DNA of 64,000 nucleotides. It comes from Aporrectodea caliginosa. Taxonomy: Eukaryota; Annelida; Clitellata; Crassiclitellata; Lumbricidae. The position numbers were made by a program, and so were the translations under genes. Each line of letters begins with the position of its first letter. Position 1 is the first letter of the stretch. This document shows, in pieces, positions 48,291 to 58,225 of this stretch. The stretch spans positions 20,001 to 84,000 of the forward strand of contig JACEVL010001163.1 in assembly GCA_020284085.1 (NCBI GenBank). Reading direction: 5' to 3'. The notes beneath the pieces were generated by a model, which worked only from the letters and a program-made list of their open reading frames with translations, was not told where the DNA came from and searched no databases.

Positions 48291-48469
48291 TCACCTAAAT
48301 CCTCCCAACCCTCCTATCTTCGTCAGTAACTGTTGTTAGCGGTCTAACCACTTCGCTCAACCAATTCCTCTTCAGCCCTAAAATTTCTCCGCCCATCCGT
48401 CACCTCAAAATCGCAGTATAGCTGTTCCTCCTCTTTGGCCAGTGTTACGAAAACTATCTTTTCCATCCT

Positions 48470-48690
48470 GCTTATTCTCAAAGCAGGCACTGGAATGGAC
48501 ACCGACGGGATGGAAAAGAAAACGTGGAAGGCCGAGAAAGACCTGGCGAAACACAGTCACACAGGATCTGGAGGGCGGTGGAATGACGTGGGAGGAAGCC
48601 GAGGAGAATGCGAAGTACAGAGTGGGATGGAGGAACTGTGTCGCCCGATGCGCTGCAAGCGCGTGGAAGGACTAAGGTCTAAGGTAAGGA
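48470..48690 (+). mobile_element. RTE-like LINE 3' end
   Basis: The + strand reads ALEWTPTGWKRKRGRPRKTW, GGGMTWEEAEENA and GWRNCVARCAASAW, then a stop near 48675 and aaggtctaaggtaagg. The GRP+.TW..........W.E......D/R..WR..V..LC block is the classic C-terminus of RTE-type ORF2 proteins. 5' truncated. Confidence 0.88.
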
Positions 48691-49300
48691 ACTCAACAAA
48701 TCCTCACCTCTTGATCTCTCCACAGGTGTTTCATTCAAAACTGAAAACTGCTTTTCCACAAATCCTATCCCGATTCCTCCTTTTCCCCTCACCTCCCTCG
48801 CCGTTTCAACTCTAAGCATCACCCACCTTAGTCGTCTCACTATCTGTCTGCCTAACCCATTTGGGTCTTGGCTCTGGACCCGATTTTTGCGCCATTCCCG
48901 CCTATTGATTTTCTTTTGACTAAGCGCCTGTGTGAATAAGCTCGTTCCTGCGACTTAGCTTTTTGGGCGCTGTAGAATTCTCGAGATTACACTAGCCATT
49001 GTTGCCTTCATGCGAACCGTAACGTCACCGTTTCTATCGCCGAGAAGTACGAGCTTCCACAATCGGCCATCCAATGAGACCGTATCAGACGCAATTCCGA
49101 TGTGAGTGAACTGATACAAGGGTGCGACTGCGAAGGGTTCTGGTACTCACTTTATATATGCGGCCATGCATAATTCGCGGGGGTGGACCGTGGATGACCC
49201 GAAAAGACGGATGTATGATTTTGAACGCAGTAAAATCTCATTCCCGTGTACAGTCTTGACAGATATAGCCTACTCAACGAATTTTTTTATGTTATTGTAG
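48691..49300. other. Intron, no recognisable feature
   Basis: Nothing recognised before the acceptor at 49300. Confidence 0.5.
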
Positions 49301-49463
49301 ATTACTTGTGAATCTGGAAACGCCGTTAGTTCGCCACGCTATTCTGGCTTTGAGTTGCCTTCCGTTTTGACCATATCCTCATGCAACCTTGTAAATGTGT
49401 ATTTTCACACAGATGGTTCCAATACCTACACAGGTTTCAGTCTTACATACAGTATAAGTTCAG
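49301..49463 (+). CDS. Receptor exon: CUB domain, second half
   Basis: After acceptor gttattgtag the exon reads ITCESGNAVSSPRYSGFELP, ISSCNLVNVYFHTD and YTGFSLTYSISSG, ending at donor gtaaat. The final V.F.TDGS....GF.LTY matches the last strands of a CUB domain. Entry phase 0 and exit phase 1 complete the module begun at 43992. Two cysteines are present (ITC, SSC). Intron length between the CUB halves is 5.1 kb. Confidence 0.88.
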
Positions 49464-49694
49464 GTAAATGTTTTATCGATATCAAGGTTTACAAGTGTGT
49501 GACCACCGCATGTTCATTAATGAATGTCCAACAAATGAAAATATCGTGACCTAAAGGAATAAACTGAAACGCAATAAGAAGACAAAGATCATTTCTGGAA
49601 AACACATTCTCAACAGGAGCTGTTTGGTGCATGAAGTTGCTTACCCTATTCTCCATGCATGTATATATAATTTTTATTAGGGCGGTCCTTAGCA

Positions 49695-49855
49695 GCATGT
49701 GAAAAAGTTAGTTATCTTTTACTGGCTCCCACCCTCTCATCTGATACTCCTCCAGTATAAACTTATTGCTGCCAAAACTGGTTGTGATTGGTGCACATTT
49801 AGGGTATGCTCAATCCACTTCTTTGTTGGTGCTATATAAAAAATATAACTACATG
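49695..49855 (+). mobile_element. Short LINE fragment
   Basis: The + strand reads FYWLPPSHLILLQYKLIA and ends ttggtgctatataaaa. It resembles the LHWLP block joined to a short LINE tail. Confidence 0.5.
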
Positions 49856-50335
49856 TGTGCGAAATTGCGAATGGTTAAAGTTTGTATCCTAACAAGCACC
49901 AGGGTTCCAGGGCTAAAGTATGTACTCAGATGAAAAGTGCATTCTATTCAATTTTTCATATATTTTTCTTTTCTTTGCTGACATAGCTTAATAATTGATA
50001 ATTAGAACTTCTTGATAATAAATAACTAGTTTTTAACTACGGCACTCCATTGGAAATGCATTGCAACTTGTCAGATGTTTGAACCATTACAATGCAACGG
50101 GTTGTAGGTGAGTAGATCAGACAGCCAATAAATAGCGAGTTGATGATTGTGACATCCTATATCAAGTTGATGCAGTCGCACAACAAACAAATTAATGAAT
50201 ATGATCAAGAAAGAGAGTGACAAACACTTCTCTGTCTCACACCAGATACCTCTGAGAAGCAGTATGAAAAGCAGCTGAACCAGTGCAGTTTAACCAGTAG
50301 TTTGCTTTACCAGTTTTCAAAGACAGATAGGCCTA
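49856..50335. other. Intron, no recognisable feature
   Basis: AT-rich, nothing recognised. Confidence 0.5.
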
Positions 50336-50339
50336 CTAC

Positions 50340-51430
50340 AGGAGACGAGAAAGTGGACCGATTACCAGTCATTGTTCCAGCATCTGGCATCAAGGCTGTC
50401 TTCCGGAACTGGTCAGGCAATTGCTTATGCAATGATTTAGGTTCTGTCTAACGGGGGCGTTGAGGATTGCATCAAAGGACTCAGCTTTGACACAACTTCC
50501 AGCAACATAGGACGAAAGAAAGGGCTCACGTTTGATAGAGAAGCTGCTGGATATAAAAGTGCTCTACTTGGCATGCAGGCATCATAAACACGAAATTATT
50601 TTGGAGGAAGCCTTCGTCACCACAATGGGAACATCGAGTGACCCTGAGATCCTAATGTTCAAGAGTTTCAAGGCATTCTGGTCCAGTGTTGTTGTTGTTG
50701 CAGATTATAAGCCTGGTGTGGAAGTTCCGGTTATTGCAGATGCACTCTGTGATATTTCGGCTGAGGTCATGGACTTTGCGATCAATCAGCTTGAACTAAT
50801 ACATGATGACTAGACTGTACTTCTCGAGCTTGCTTTCATATGAGGAGTTCCACTCGCAGAGTTTCCTTCATGAAACCAGGTGTCATCCAGCGTGCCCGAT
50901 TCATGGCAAGACTAATATCATATAGCCTACACTTAAGATCTTCCTGTTAAGATATTCGGCGTTTAAACTGACGATATTTCTGCGTCTTTGGTGTCAGGGT
51001 GTATATAAAGCCCTGATTCCTCTCCCGACTACCAACTGCAGCTACGACCAGTAACTTTAAACTATTGAAACTTCTCACGACATTTCACTTGCCAGCATCC
51101 AAGGATGTTCTGAAGAAGTAGTGTGGGCAGCTTTCGCCCTTTGCTGGAACCGATATTTAAAAACTATTAATTATTTACATTCTTCTTTTTATCTGGCTAT
51201 ACGATTTTCTGTAATGGGTTGCGGTGTGTCATTGTGTCAACCTTGTGATTCAATATTAAACGAATATATATATATATATATAATTATATGTGGTATCTAC
51301 AGAGCTGATAGCATACGCCTTCTTTGACCAATGTAATCGAGAAAGAGCAATGATGGAAGGACTCAGTCAGGAAGGAAAGGAGGATACTCAGAAGCTTATT
51401 TCTCTGTTCTCTGGACCAGTTAAAGATTCC
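50340..51430 (+). pseudogene. Degraded copy B of an unnamed repetitive protein family
   Basis: The + strand reads, in shifting frames, EKVDRLPVIVPASG (50350), GLSFDTTSSNIGRKKG (about 50490), VLYLACRHHKHEIILEEAF (50560), VMDFAINQLE (50770), KPGVIQRARFM (50880) and STELIAYAFFDQ (51300). Several blocks match copy A at 19550-20515. I recall FDTTASN and LACRHH together from uncharacterised repetitive proteins in many invertebrates. An acidic FDTT..N block followed by a late ELxxxFFD block would be compatible with an RNase H-fold transposase, but this is inference. The copy is in an intron of the receptor gene. Confidence 0.65.
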
Positions 51431-51529
51431 AGAATTAAGACTATGTGATTTCGTGACCACGAACACGCGAAAACGCGCAATTTCTTCAATTAAACTTCCC
51501 GACACGAGTATTAAATAGGTTAATCAGTA

Positions 51530-51800
51530 TACATGGTAACTCCGAATCAATGCCATTGTTCTCAGAAAGCACGTTCACTGGTTAAGTTCCTGACGAATAA
51601 CAACCCCAAGATTGCGGGCAGATGTCGATACACAGTTAGGGAACTCAGCAGATATATCCTGAGGATCTATTTTCCTCAGCTGCTGCCCATTACCCAACCA
51701 TATAAATTGCGTTTTGGATACTACAATGACCCGCTGAATTGTGGCTACTGTAGTTGGATCATTAGATGCCGGACAATCTGAGCATGAAATGCGATGTCTG
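51530..51800 (-). mobile_element. LINE fragment (L2/CR1-like)
   Basis: The minus strand reads SKTQFIWLGNGQQLRKID and STSARNLGVVIRQELN. These equal the SKTQFIWLGTRQQLAKLD and VVRDLGVTLDQEL blocks of LINE B (17993-19010). Confidence 0.85.
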
Positions 51801-52069
51801 CGCATGTCATCTGCCATATTGGATTACTGGTCAACAAATTTTAACTTTGTTTTTGCTTCCGAAAAAATGTAAGCTGTTTTATTTAGAATTTGGCACGCTG
51901 AATCCAGTGGTGTTCTCAGAATTTTTGTATCACGTAAGGTTTTTGAGTAAAATGGTTTGAATATTTTACAAGAAATACTCAATATTTACTTAGTGCATAC
52001 ATTTACAATGTAGGCCTACTTGTTGTTTATTTTTTTTGACATTTTAAAACTGAACAGCCTCTGATTTGC
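51801..52069. other. No recognisable feature
   Basis: Short AT-rich stretch without a signal. Confidence 0.5.
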
Positions 52070-52484
52070 TATTGTATTCAATGTCAGAAGCCTCCCTGAT
52101 CAATGTCAAACAATAATCAGCCAGCATACTAGTTCTCCACCGACCCTGGAGTCGTTTCTCTATTGTGGCAATCTTTTGATGAAATCGTTCACCATGTTAA
52201 TCGCTGTCATCATTAAGATTTGCTGGCAAAAATCTAGACGGGAATGAAAGAAATGTATTTTTTAGTAACATCCATCAGATGCAATGCGTGAAGTGTCTTT
52301 TCAACCAACTGAATATAATTTAGTGATTTGTTATTGCCGAGAAAGTTAAGTTAACTCAATTTTATTCAGGAGTTCGTTTGAAGCGATTGTCATTCATCAG
52401 TTCTCTGATCTGTGGTCCACCAAATAATGCCTACTCATTTCTTGGCTTCACTTATGTGAGGAAACTTGTCTCTTAAGATTTTTC
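52070..52484 (-). pseudogene. Repetitive invertebrate protein family, C-terminal part, decayed
   Basis: The minus strand reads GGPQIRELMNDNRF (about 52420), NNKSLNYIQLVEKTLHALHL, then after frame breaks EKRLQGRWRTSMLADYCLTL (about 52130). These resemble the final blocks of a family common in arthropod and other invertebrate genomes (GPQIRELM..F, YQGRW...MLADYCW.L), usually uncharacterised. The N-terminal part continues at 53293-54035 beyond an inserted LINE. Confidence 0.7.
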
Positions 52485-53292
52485 GTTTCATTTCGTTTCG
52501 TTTATTGATCCAGTACAAATAAAATACAAGTGTTGAACATAAAAGTACATAATATGCAGTCAAAGTTAAGTACAGATGTTATAACATACGGACTGAGCTG
52601 CAATCATAATAGAACACTTTTAGAAAAGAAGTTAGTGTAAGGTCAGGAACAAAAGGCACACCTAGAAGGGAAAACTCCCGCTGATTAGGGGCCCAAATCA
52701 AGAAAATAATAATAGTGGCTCATTACTCGGAAATAACACAATGAAAATACTGATATAATTCACTATCAAAAAAGCTGGAAGAAAACTTTAAGGATAAGCA
52801 ACATCTTGAGGCAATAAACCGGATAAACATAGGTTAACAATTATTCAGTATGTAGGCACGAATACTAGATTTGAATTGTGGGAAACCTGCAACCGCCCTG
52901 ATTGCGTTCGGTAATGAATTCCATAAGAGTGGACCTTGGTATCCAATGGAGAATTTACGTGTATTAGTTCTGACATTAGGGCACAAATAAGACCGATTGC
53001 TTCTGATCTGGGTAGAAAGAGCACAAGTAGTGAAAAAGGAGACGAAGGCCATTGGCAGAAGATTCTTTTCATATTTATACATTAATTCACTGATTTGTAC
53101 AAGTCTAATCTGATCAACGTTTAGTAAGTTAAGATTATGAAATAATGGTTTTGTATGGGAGTTATATGGAGATTTGGTAATCATACGTACTGCTTTTTTT
53201 GCAAAATTTGAAGTTTGGTTAGGTGAGAAGGATACGTTGCGGTCCATATAAGATTGCAATAAGTTAAGTATATTAAGTAAATGCCTTGACAA
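52485..53292 (-). mobile_element. LINE 3' end inserted in the repetitive-family pseudogene
   Basis: The 153-codon minus-strand frame (52834-53292) reads SNFAKKAVRMITKSPY, KPLFHNLNLLNVDQIRLVQI, ELMYKYEKNLLP and GPLLWNSLPNAIR, ending in a stop. This is the ending of another Jockey-superfamily LINE type, different from the L2/CR1-like copies here. The 3' UTR runs to a tail of CGAAACGAAATGAAACG type at about 52488-52505. The insertion separates KLGLVKNFVK from GGPQIRELM of the host pseudogene. Confidence 0.88.
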
Positions 53293-54035
53293 AGTTCTTC
53301 ACTAGTCCAAGCTTGATGTGAGGAGGTGGCAAGAAAATCTTAATGGTTCAACAAGTGGTTCGTGATGAACTTTCCTTTGGCATGACAACAAAATGTTTGT
53401 GAAGTGGCCAGTGGGTAGTTGAAATCTTTTTCACGACTGTATCACTCACAAATGAAGCAACAATACTTCATAAACCTTAGCTGCATCCAACAGGAATAGC
53501 GCTATAAATTTAAAATCACCACATAGATAACAGTCATGCCTACTTACTGGATAGATGACACTATCGTGACAGTAACAGCCTTATAGCCTTATAGTATTAG
53601 TTCCTTGTGCCAGCAGGTTCCATCCCTGAAGCCGAGAGCCAAGCAATTTCACTCGACCCCTTCAGCGAATTTCAGCTCTCGTTGAGTTATCAAATGAGGC
53701 TCACGGAACTCCAGTGGTTGGAAATCAGGATCAATACAGTCTTCTGTTTCGTTTGTCACAGTTTCACCAACATCTCCGATGGTCAAAACAGCCCGTGGAT
53801 TCGGTAGGCCTACAGGAAGGCTGTCATCATGTGGTAGTGGTCTCAGTCCCAATGGAAGATTAGGATATTCATTTGGTTTCTTGCTTTTGGAGGAATGGCC
53901 TAAAACATTTGCCAAAATGAAACAGCCGTTTGAGACATGAGTTTTTTGCTCCGTCATTGGAATAGCAAACGGCATAGACGGCCGAAAACCAGTTATCCAT
54001 GCTCTGAGATTGACTGTGCAAGATGTGCAATACAT
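53293..54035 (-). pseudogene. Repetitive invertebrate protein family, middle and N-terminal part
   Basis: Open minus frame 53649-54035 includes KKPNEYPNLPLGLRPLPHDD, PNPRAVLTIGD and EPHLITQRELKFAEGVE. Beyond a stop, 53293-53350 reads IKIFLPPPHIKLGLVKNFVK. I recall the pair EPHLIxQxxL and LPPLHIKLGLMKNFVKA from one uncharacterised family that is highly repeated in invertebrates. The section between is deleted or scrambled. Dead copy in an intron of the receptor gene. Confidence 0.7.
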
Positions 54036-54733
54036 TTAAGGTGTCCAACGTTTATCCAGGTCACCAACTTTATATTCAAAGCACAGTTCATATGCATCGT
54101 TGACAAGGGAGTTATCGCCTTCTTTTACCACATTACCACATACGATTACGATTACGATTACGATTCTTTTGAGATTTTTAAGTGAACGCGCCGTAGTTGT
54201 AACACAACGGCTGTTGACGCATATAATTTATATACGTTACATTTCGAACTCTGCTTGCTACTCTAACGTTTGAAAAACATAAATATGTTGCCATAATGGT
54301 GAACCCACATATATTTATTCTTAAGTGTGCGCCATGCTATTTATGCCCGTTGATCATCAACATACGCACAAACTGACATTAGTGCGTCTGTGTATGTAAC
54401 CTCCTTTTATAGCCTGTCCTGCCAACATTCTTCGTGAATAAGCATGCTGAGCATGTCCAGGCATGATTAAGCCTTACATTTACACCTGTATGAGAAATAC
54501 TACTTTCCTGGTAACATTCAGAGCATAAGCTTATATTATATTGAATTGTATTGTATTTGAACACTTGATAAAGCTGCCATAGTTTCTCGTATGTTCTAGA
54601 GTAATGTCTAAACTCTTCGAGAATTCCCATATTGGCCAATGTACCTAAGTGAAATACTCATGAGCTTCATTGTCTCCTTCTATCCCTGATCTTTTTGCAA
54701 GTTGATAAAAGTACCAATTTCATTATTTTTCAG
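54036..54733. other. Intron, mostly unassigned
   Basis: A short (GATTAC)n run at 54140-54163. A possible SINE/LINE tail (tgtattgtatttgaacactt) at 54547-54567 matches the tail region of the SINE at 14544. Confidence 0.5.
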
Positions 54734-55069
54734 ACAATGTAATCGGAGGTTTTACTACAAAACCTTCAAATGCGTTTCCACGTACAGACAAGAACGTCCT
54801 AATAGTTTTCAACTGCACAACAACCACCGAATACCTTCCCTGGTGGACAATCAACGATAAAAGTCCAAGCAACTATACAATAACGAACTCGACTTGCGGA
54901 GTAATAAATTCAGCGCATCATAGTTCTTATTTCATGACAGAAACTTTAGGACCGGGATCGTGCAATCTGATTGTGTTTGCACCTGCTAACAACCTTTATC
55001 TTCTGGCAGGCAGTGTGGTCTGTACGGACTCAACTTTGTCATCGGCAAGAGCAATCCTAGCACCAATCA
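54734..55069 (+). CDS. Receptor exon: Ig-like domain 1
   Basis: One symmetric 1-1 exon of 336 bases, acceptor tatttttcag and donor gtgagt. It reads DNVIGGFTTKPSNAFP, NVLIVFNCTTTTEYLPWWTI, NYTITNSTCG, GSCNLIVFAPANNLYLLAGS and VVCTDSTL. A cysteine in VFNC, a tryptophan about 11 residues later and a late cysteine in VVC fit an Ig fold. An extra cysteine pair (STC, GSC) lies between. Several N-glycosylation sequons (NCT, NYT, NST) are present. No named Ig subfamily is claimed. Confidence 0.85.
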
Positions 55070-55184
55070 GTGAGTAATTCATTACGTTATTGTAGCACCT
55101 GCAGTGGCAATTGGTTTATGCAATTTATGGAAAACGTTTATTGTCAGAATGCTATTTACCTTTCAACCGTGTTTGTAAGATATC

Positions 55185-55253
55185 TGTACACCATAGTACG
55201 ATTAGCATTTGGTTAATGAAGAATATAATAACTTACTTACTTACTTACTTTAA
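55185..55253 (+). mobile_element. LINE 3' tip, (TTAC)n-tailed family
   Basis: cgattagcatttggttaat, then gaagaatataataacttac and CTTA units. This matches the complement of 22518-22575 (cgattagcaattggttaat). It is a very short copy in the intron between Ig exons 1 and 2. Confidence 0.85.
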
Positions 55254-55508
55254 TACGTAGGCCCTATAAAATTTAACGATACTTTACTTGAGGTATTTAC
55301 AGTAGTACAGATAGCCTAAGTGAGTCCTCTATATCTGGGGCTTCACTATCTCCTGTTCGTATCGATGGTTGCTACACCGACCTAATCTATTGCCTATTAC
55401 GTTACTGACTTATCTTAAGTCTGTATCAGATATAAATTTCTAATTGCCATGGAAGTCTGTTGTACCGAGTTCAATTAACAAACTGTCGTAATTTATCAAC
55501 TTATGCAG

Positions 55509-55892
55509 AACTTGAACTAAAGTCAACCGGAGGAACGAATTTCTTGGCAACAGTGACGGATATAATAAGAGATGAAGTGATAAAAATATCCTGCAATCCA
55601 TCTTTCACTTACTCGTATTCAAGTTCTTCTCTCTTCACTTATTCCCTGTTCAGAGGAGGTCCTGTTGTGCAGACGCGCATTCTGAGAACCTATTGGACAT
55701 CACAGGGAAACGTTGTCTCTAGCATCGACATTTCCAATACTTCGTCTTATGTGCTGATAAAAGCTCCTAAAGGCGGCGTTTTTCCACGCTATACGTGTAA
55801 CATCGTTTGTGATTTCATTTCCAACATTTCCAGCATAAGAGCCAACTCTCCAATCAAAATAGCTTTCAGCACCGAACTCGTTGAAGTTTTAT
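55509..55892 (+). CDS. Receptor exon: Ig-like domain 2
   Basis: One symmetric 1-1 exon of 384 bases, acceptor caacttatgcag and donor gtaagt. It reads LELKSTGGTNFLATVTDIIR, VIKISCNPSFTYS, TYSLFRGGPVVQTRI, SYVLIKAPKGGVFPRYTCNI and FSTELVEVL. The cysteines in KISC and YTC are the expected B- and F-strand pair of an Ig domain. The residue in the place of the core tryptophan is not obvious (TYSLFRG). Exit phase 1 joins to 59047. Confidence 0.87.
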
Positions 55893-56130
55893 GTAAGTAC
55901 TAGTTATCAGTTTTTCATTCTCACACCTTTTAAAATTGCTCAACAAGGCTAACTTGGCTAAGCACTGAAAATGAATTTATAGCAGGCGTTTATCATAGGC
56001 TACAACGGTAGTAAATGGCGAAGTCGCATAGGTTTATTCTAAGTAGTATTGTGAATTATTGTAAATTATAAGTTGTGTAGTCTACTGTATGCAAATATTG
56101 TAAACTAGATGTTTGCCTGGCCTAGGATGG
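55893..56130. other. Intron start, nothing recognised
   Basis: Short AT-rich stretch before the TTAA of the piggyBac element. Confidence 0.5.
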
Positions 56131-56490
56131 TTAACCCTCAGAAGGTTTCGCTACCTTGGCCTACACTCAAGGTCTCGGGGGTGCAAATGCACCCCAATGT
56201 ATTCTCGATGTATTTGAATCAATCGAATCATATAATACTATAAATAATTGGAGCACATACAAAGTAGTTTTATTCAAGTAAATTCTAAGACAATTTATTA
56301 CGTCATATGACGTCATGACATGGCGTCAAAGCAACATGTCGAAAAATGTACACTTTTACAGCACAACTATTTGAAAGTTTTCTGTACAACACAATTGTAA
56401 CACTGATTAGTGTAAGGCCTACAGATGAAAAAGCAATATTGCAAAATATCCAATAAGTTTTCCTTATCTACTTTGCACACTCATGCACAG

Positions 56491-56881
56491 CCTGTGCAAA
56501 GTCCGACCTGCACCTCACCGTGGGGGGGGGGGTGAACAGCCAAGTAAGGGATTGCCTGGTGAGGCTATGCCATCAGTGGAGAAGGCTTCGGCTGAAGGAC
56601 CACCTAGGGCGATACGCGAGGTGGACAGGCTCACCAGGAACCTCGAAAACGGTTGGCCAACGCAGGAGGCAGGTGTTGGAAGGACACCTGAGGGCGAAAG
56701 AGGCCTACTAATTGGCCCACCGGCTTCCTTACCCTGCCAGGAGAGGAATGGTCACCACCTGGCATAAGACCAAGAAACTTTAACATGATGGATTCAAATA
56801 TAAAGATTTGGAGATGTCATGTTAAGGACTCATCGTCGGCACACGCCTGACGGAGGAGAGAGAAGAGAAGAAGAAGAAGAA
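56491..56881 (+). mobile_element. SINE-like or retroelement insert with (GAA)n tail
   Basis: A GC-rich head (gacctgcacctcaccgtggg) runs to a purine tail of GAA units (56860-56881). GCACAG occurs on both sides (56485-56490 and 56882-56887), which may be a short target duplication. An inverted repeat TTAACATGA/TCATGTTAA lies at about 56780-56825. No tRNA-like boxes were found, so the source of the head is unknown. Confidence 0.5.
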
Positions 56882-57247
56882 GCACAGTTCGACTAATTGG
56901 TCTGCGCAAGCAAATGAACCACACCTAAGACACGTAGTACGCGATTTCTTGTCTTTACTGCGGTCACACAGAATGCAACGACCCTGCTTTCTCTTCCTCA
57001 CAGCATTGTCTGCACCGCCATGGCCATTGTTCAGCTCTTCATAATTGTTTTGTGTCGCATCATCTCGAGCATCGCCTTGTGATTCATGCTGTTGTTCAAT
57101 GCATTCATGAATTGTGGTTTTGAGCATGAGTGACAATTCAGGAATACTCAGTCTGGATGTTAGATGGTTATAGACCAAATCTTTTCCAAGCTGTTTCAGG
57201 AAAAGTCTTCGAAGATGTGTTTTCTTTGCATTCCACTGGGGATTCAC
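56822..57247 (-). pseudogene. piggyBac transposase C-terminal fragment
   Basis: The minus frame reads RRLFLKQLGKDLVYNHL (the usual start of the piggyBac C-terminal part) and KQGRCILCDRSKDKKSRTTC followed by LRCGSFAC. CxxC...CxxC..C is the cysteine-rich DNA-binding end of piggyBac transposases. The last histidine/cysteine of that motif is lost where the (GAA)n insert begins. Confidence 0.85.
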
Positions 57248-57393
57248 ATGACTCCAGATATTTTTTTCTGAGAATCATCACTAAAACTATCTTCACCATC
57301 CGATTCTGACGACTGACTTTCTGATTCTAATATAAGCTTCATTGCCTGTTCTGCGGTAAAAAATCGAATATTATCTTTTTGTCTAGTCGCCAT
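57246..57393 (-). pseudogene. piggyBac transposase N-terminal fragment
   Basis: From ATG at 57393 the minus strand reads MATRQKDNIRFFTAEQAMKL, then an acidic serine-rich run and a stop after about 49 codons. The motif LTxEQAxxLIL plus acidic run is the usual piggyBac N-terminus. It lies directly against the C-terminal fragment but in another frame, so the catalytic core has been deleted at about 57246. Confidence 0.7.
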
Positions 57394-57789
57394 TGTTGTT
57401 ATCTCTTATAAATATACGCACAGTCTGGCAACAAAGTCTGAGAGTCTGGCAACAAAGAATATTGTAATCTAAGAAAGGAGTCCATAGATATAAAAATGCC
57501 AAGTTAGATAATTGACTTATAAATGCCGCAATATAACACATGGGGTGCATTTGCACCCCGAGGACCGCAATGTATAAACCTCAAAATTATCAGAAATGTT
57601 GAGGGGTACAATTATGGGCAAATAGGGTTAAGTGCATCCTCATAAATAAGGAAAAGTCATAAAATGTAGGCGTCATATCATGAGTCCTTCTGGGTGAAAC
57701 AAAGGAACAAAGTGTGACTAGGGGTGCAAATGCACCCCAAGGGTTAAAAAAAGTTGAAAATGTCAAGAGATGCGCTGCCACATGATATG

Positions 57790-58225
57790 TGATTGACGTA
57801 AGTCCTCACCCTCCCTCATTCTGTCTCTCTTCCCCGTACGTCCCTGCCCTCCGTTGCTCTGCTCCCGTCCCTCCCTTTCTCCCATCCGTCCCTCCATCCC
57901 TCCTGTCCGTCCTTCCCTCCTGTTCCTCCCCCTGCCTCCCATCCGATTGTCCGTCCTTTCCTCCCTTCCCCCGTAGGTCCCTCCTTCCCCGTCCGTCCCA
58001 GCCGTCCGCCCGCCCCTCTCTCTCCCTCCACTCCCTGTACGTCCCGACCGTCCGACCTAACCGTCCGTCCATCTGTCCCTCTTTTCCTCCGTCTCAGCCG
58101 TCCGTCCGTCGCTACATCCCACGTCCGTTCCAACCGTCCATCCCAGCAGTCCGTCCCTCTGTCCCTCCCTCCTCCGTCATTCCCCTGCCGCCGTCCCTTT
58201 TGTCGCCGCCTAACCAAGTGGCTTG
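57790..58225 (+). repeat. C/T-rich degenerate minisatellite
   Basis: About 430 bases of strongly strand-asymmetric sequence made of ccgtccctccct-like units of about 10 bp. Proline/serine frames on one strand and glycine/arginine frames on the other are artefacts. Confidence 0.9.

Larger units (their letters stand above)
56131..57747 (-). mobile_element. piggyBac element, internally deleted, TTAA-flanked
   Basis: The element lies between TTAA at 56131-56134 and TTAA at 57744-57747. Its ends read CCCTCAGAAGG and, from the other side, CCCTTGGGGTGCATTTGCACC. The near-palindrome GGGGTGCAAATGCACCCC, or its complement, occurs three times (56180, 57543, 57721). The minus strand encodes a transposase N-terminus (57246-57393) joined to a C-terminus (56822-57247) in another frame. 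The DDD catalytic core is missing. A 391-bp GC-rich insert ending in (GAA)n lies at 56491-56881. Confidence 0.85.

Noticed and set aside
56770..56850. Possible hammerhead ribozyme (GAAAC next to a 9-bp stem, GATGAGTCC on the minus strand)
   Set aside because: The conserved CUGANGA core is incomplete (a base is missing) and the cleavage-site GUH is not at the end of the stem.
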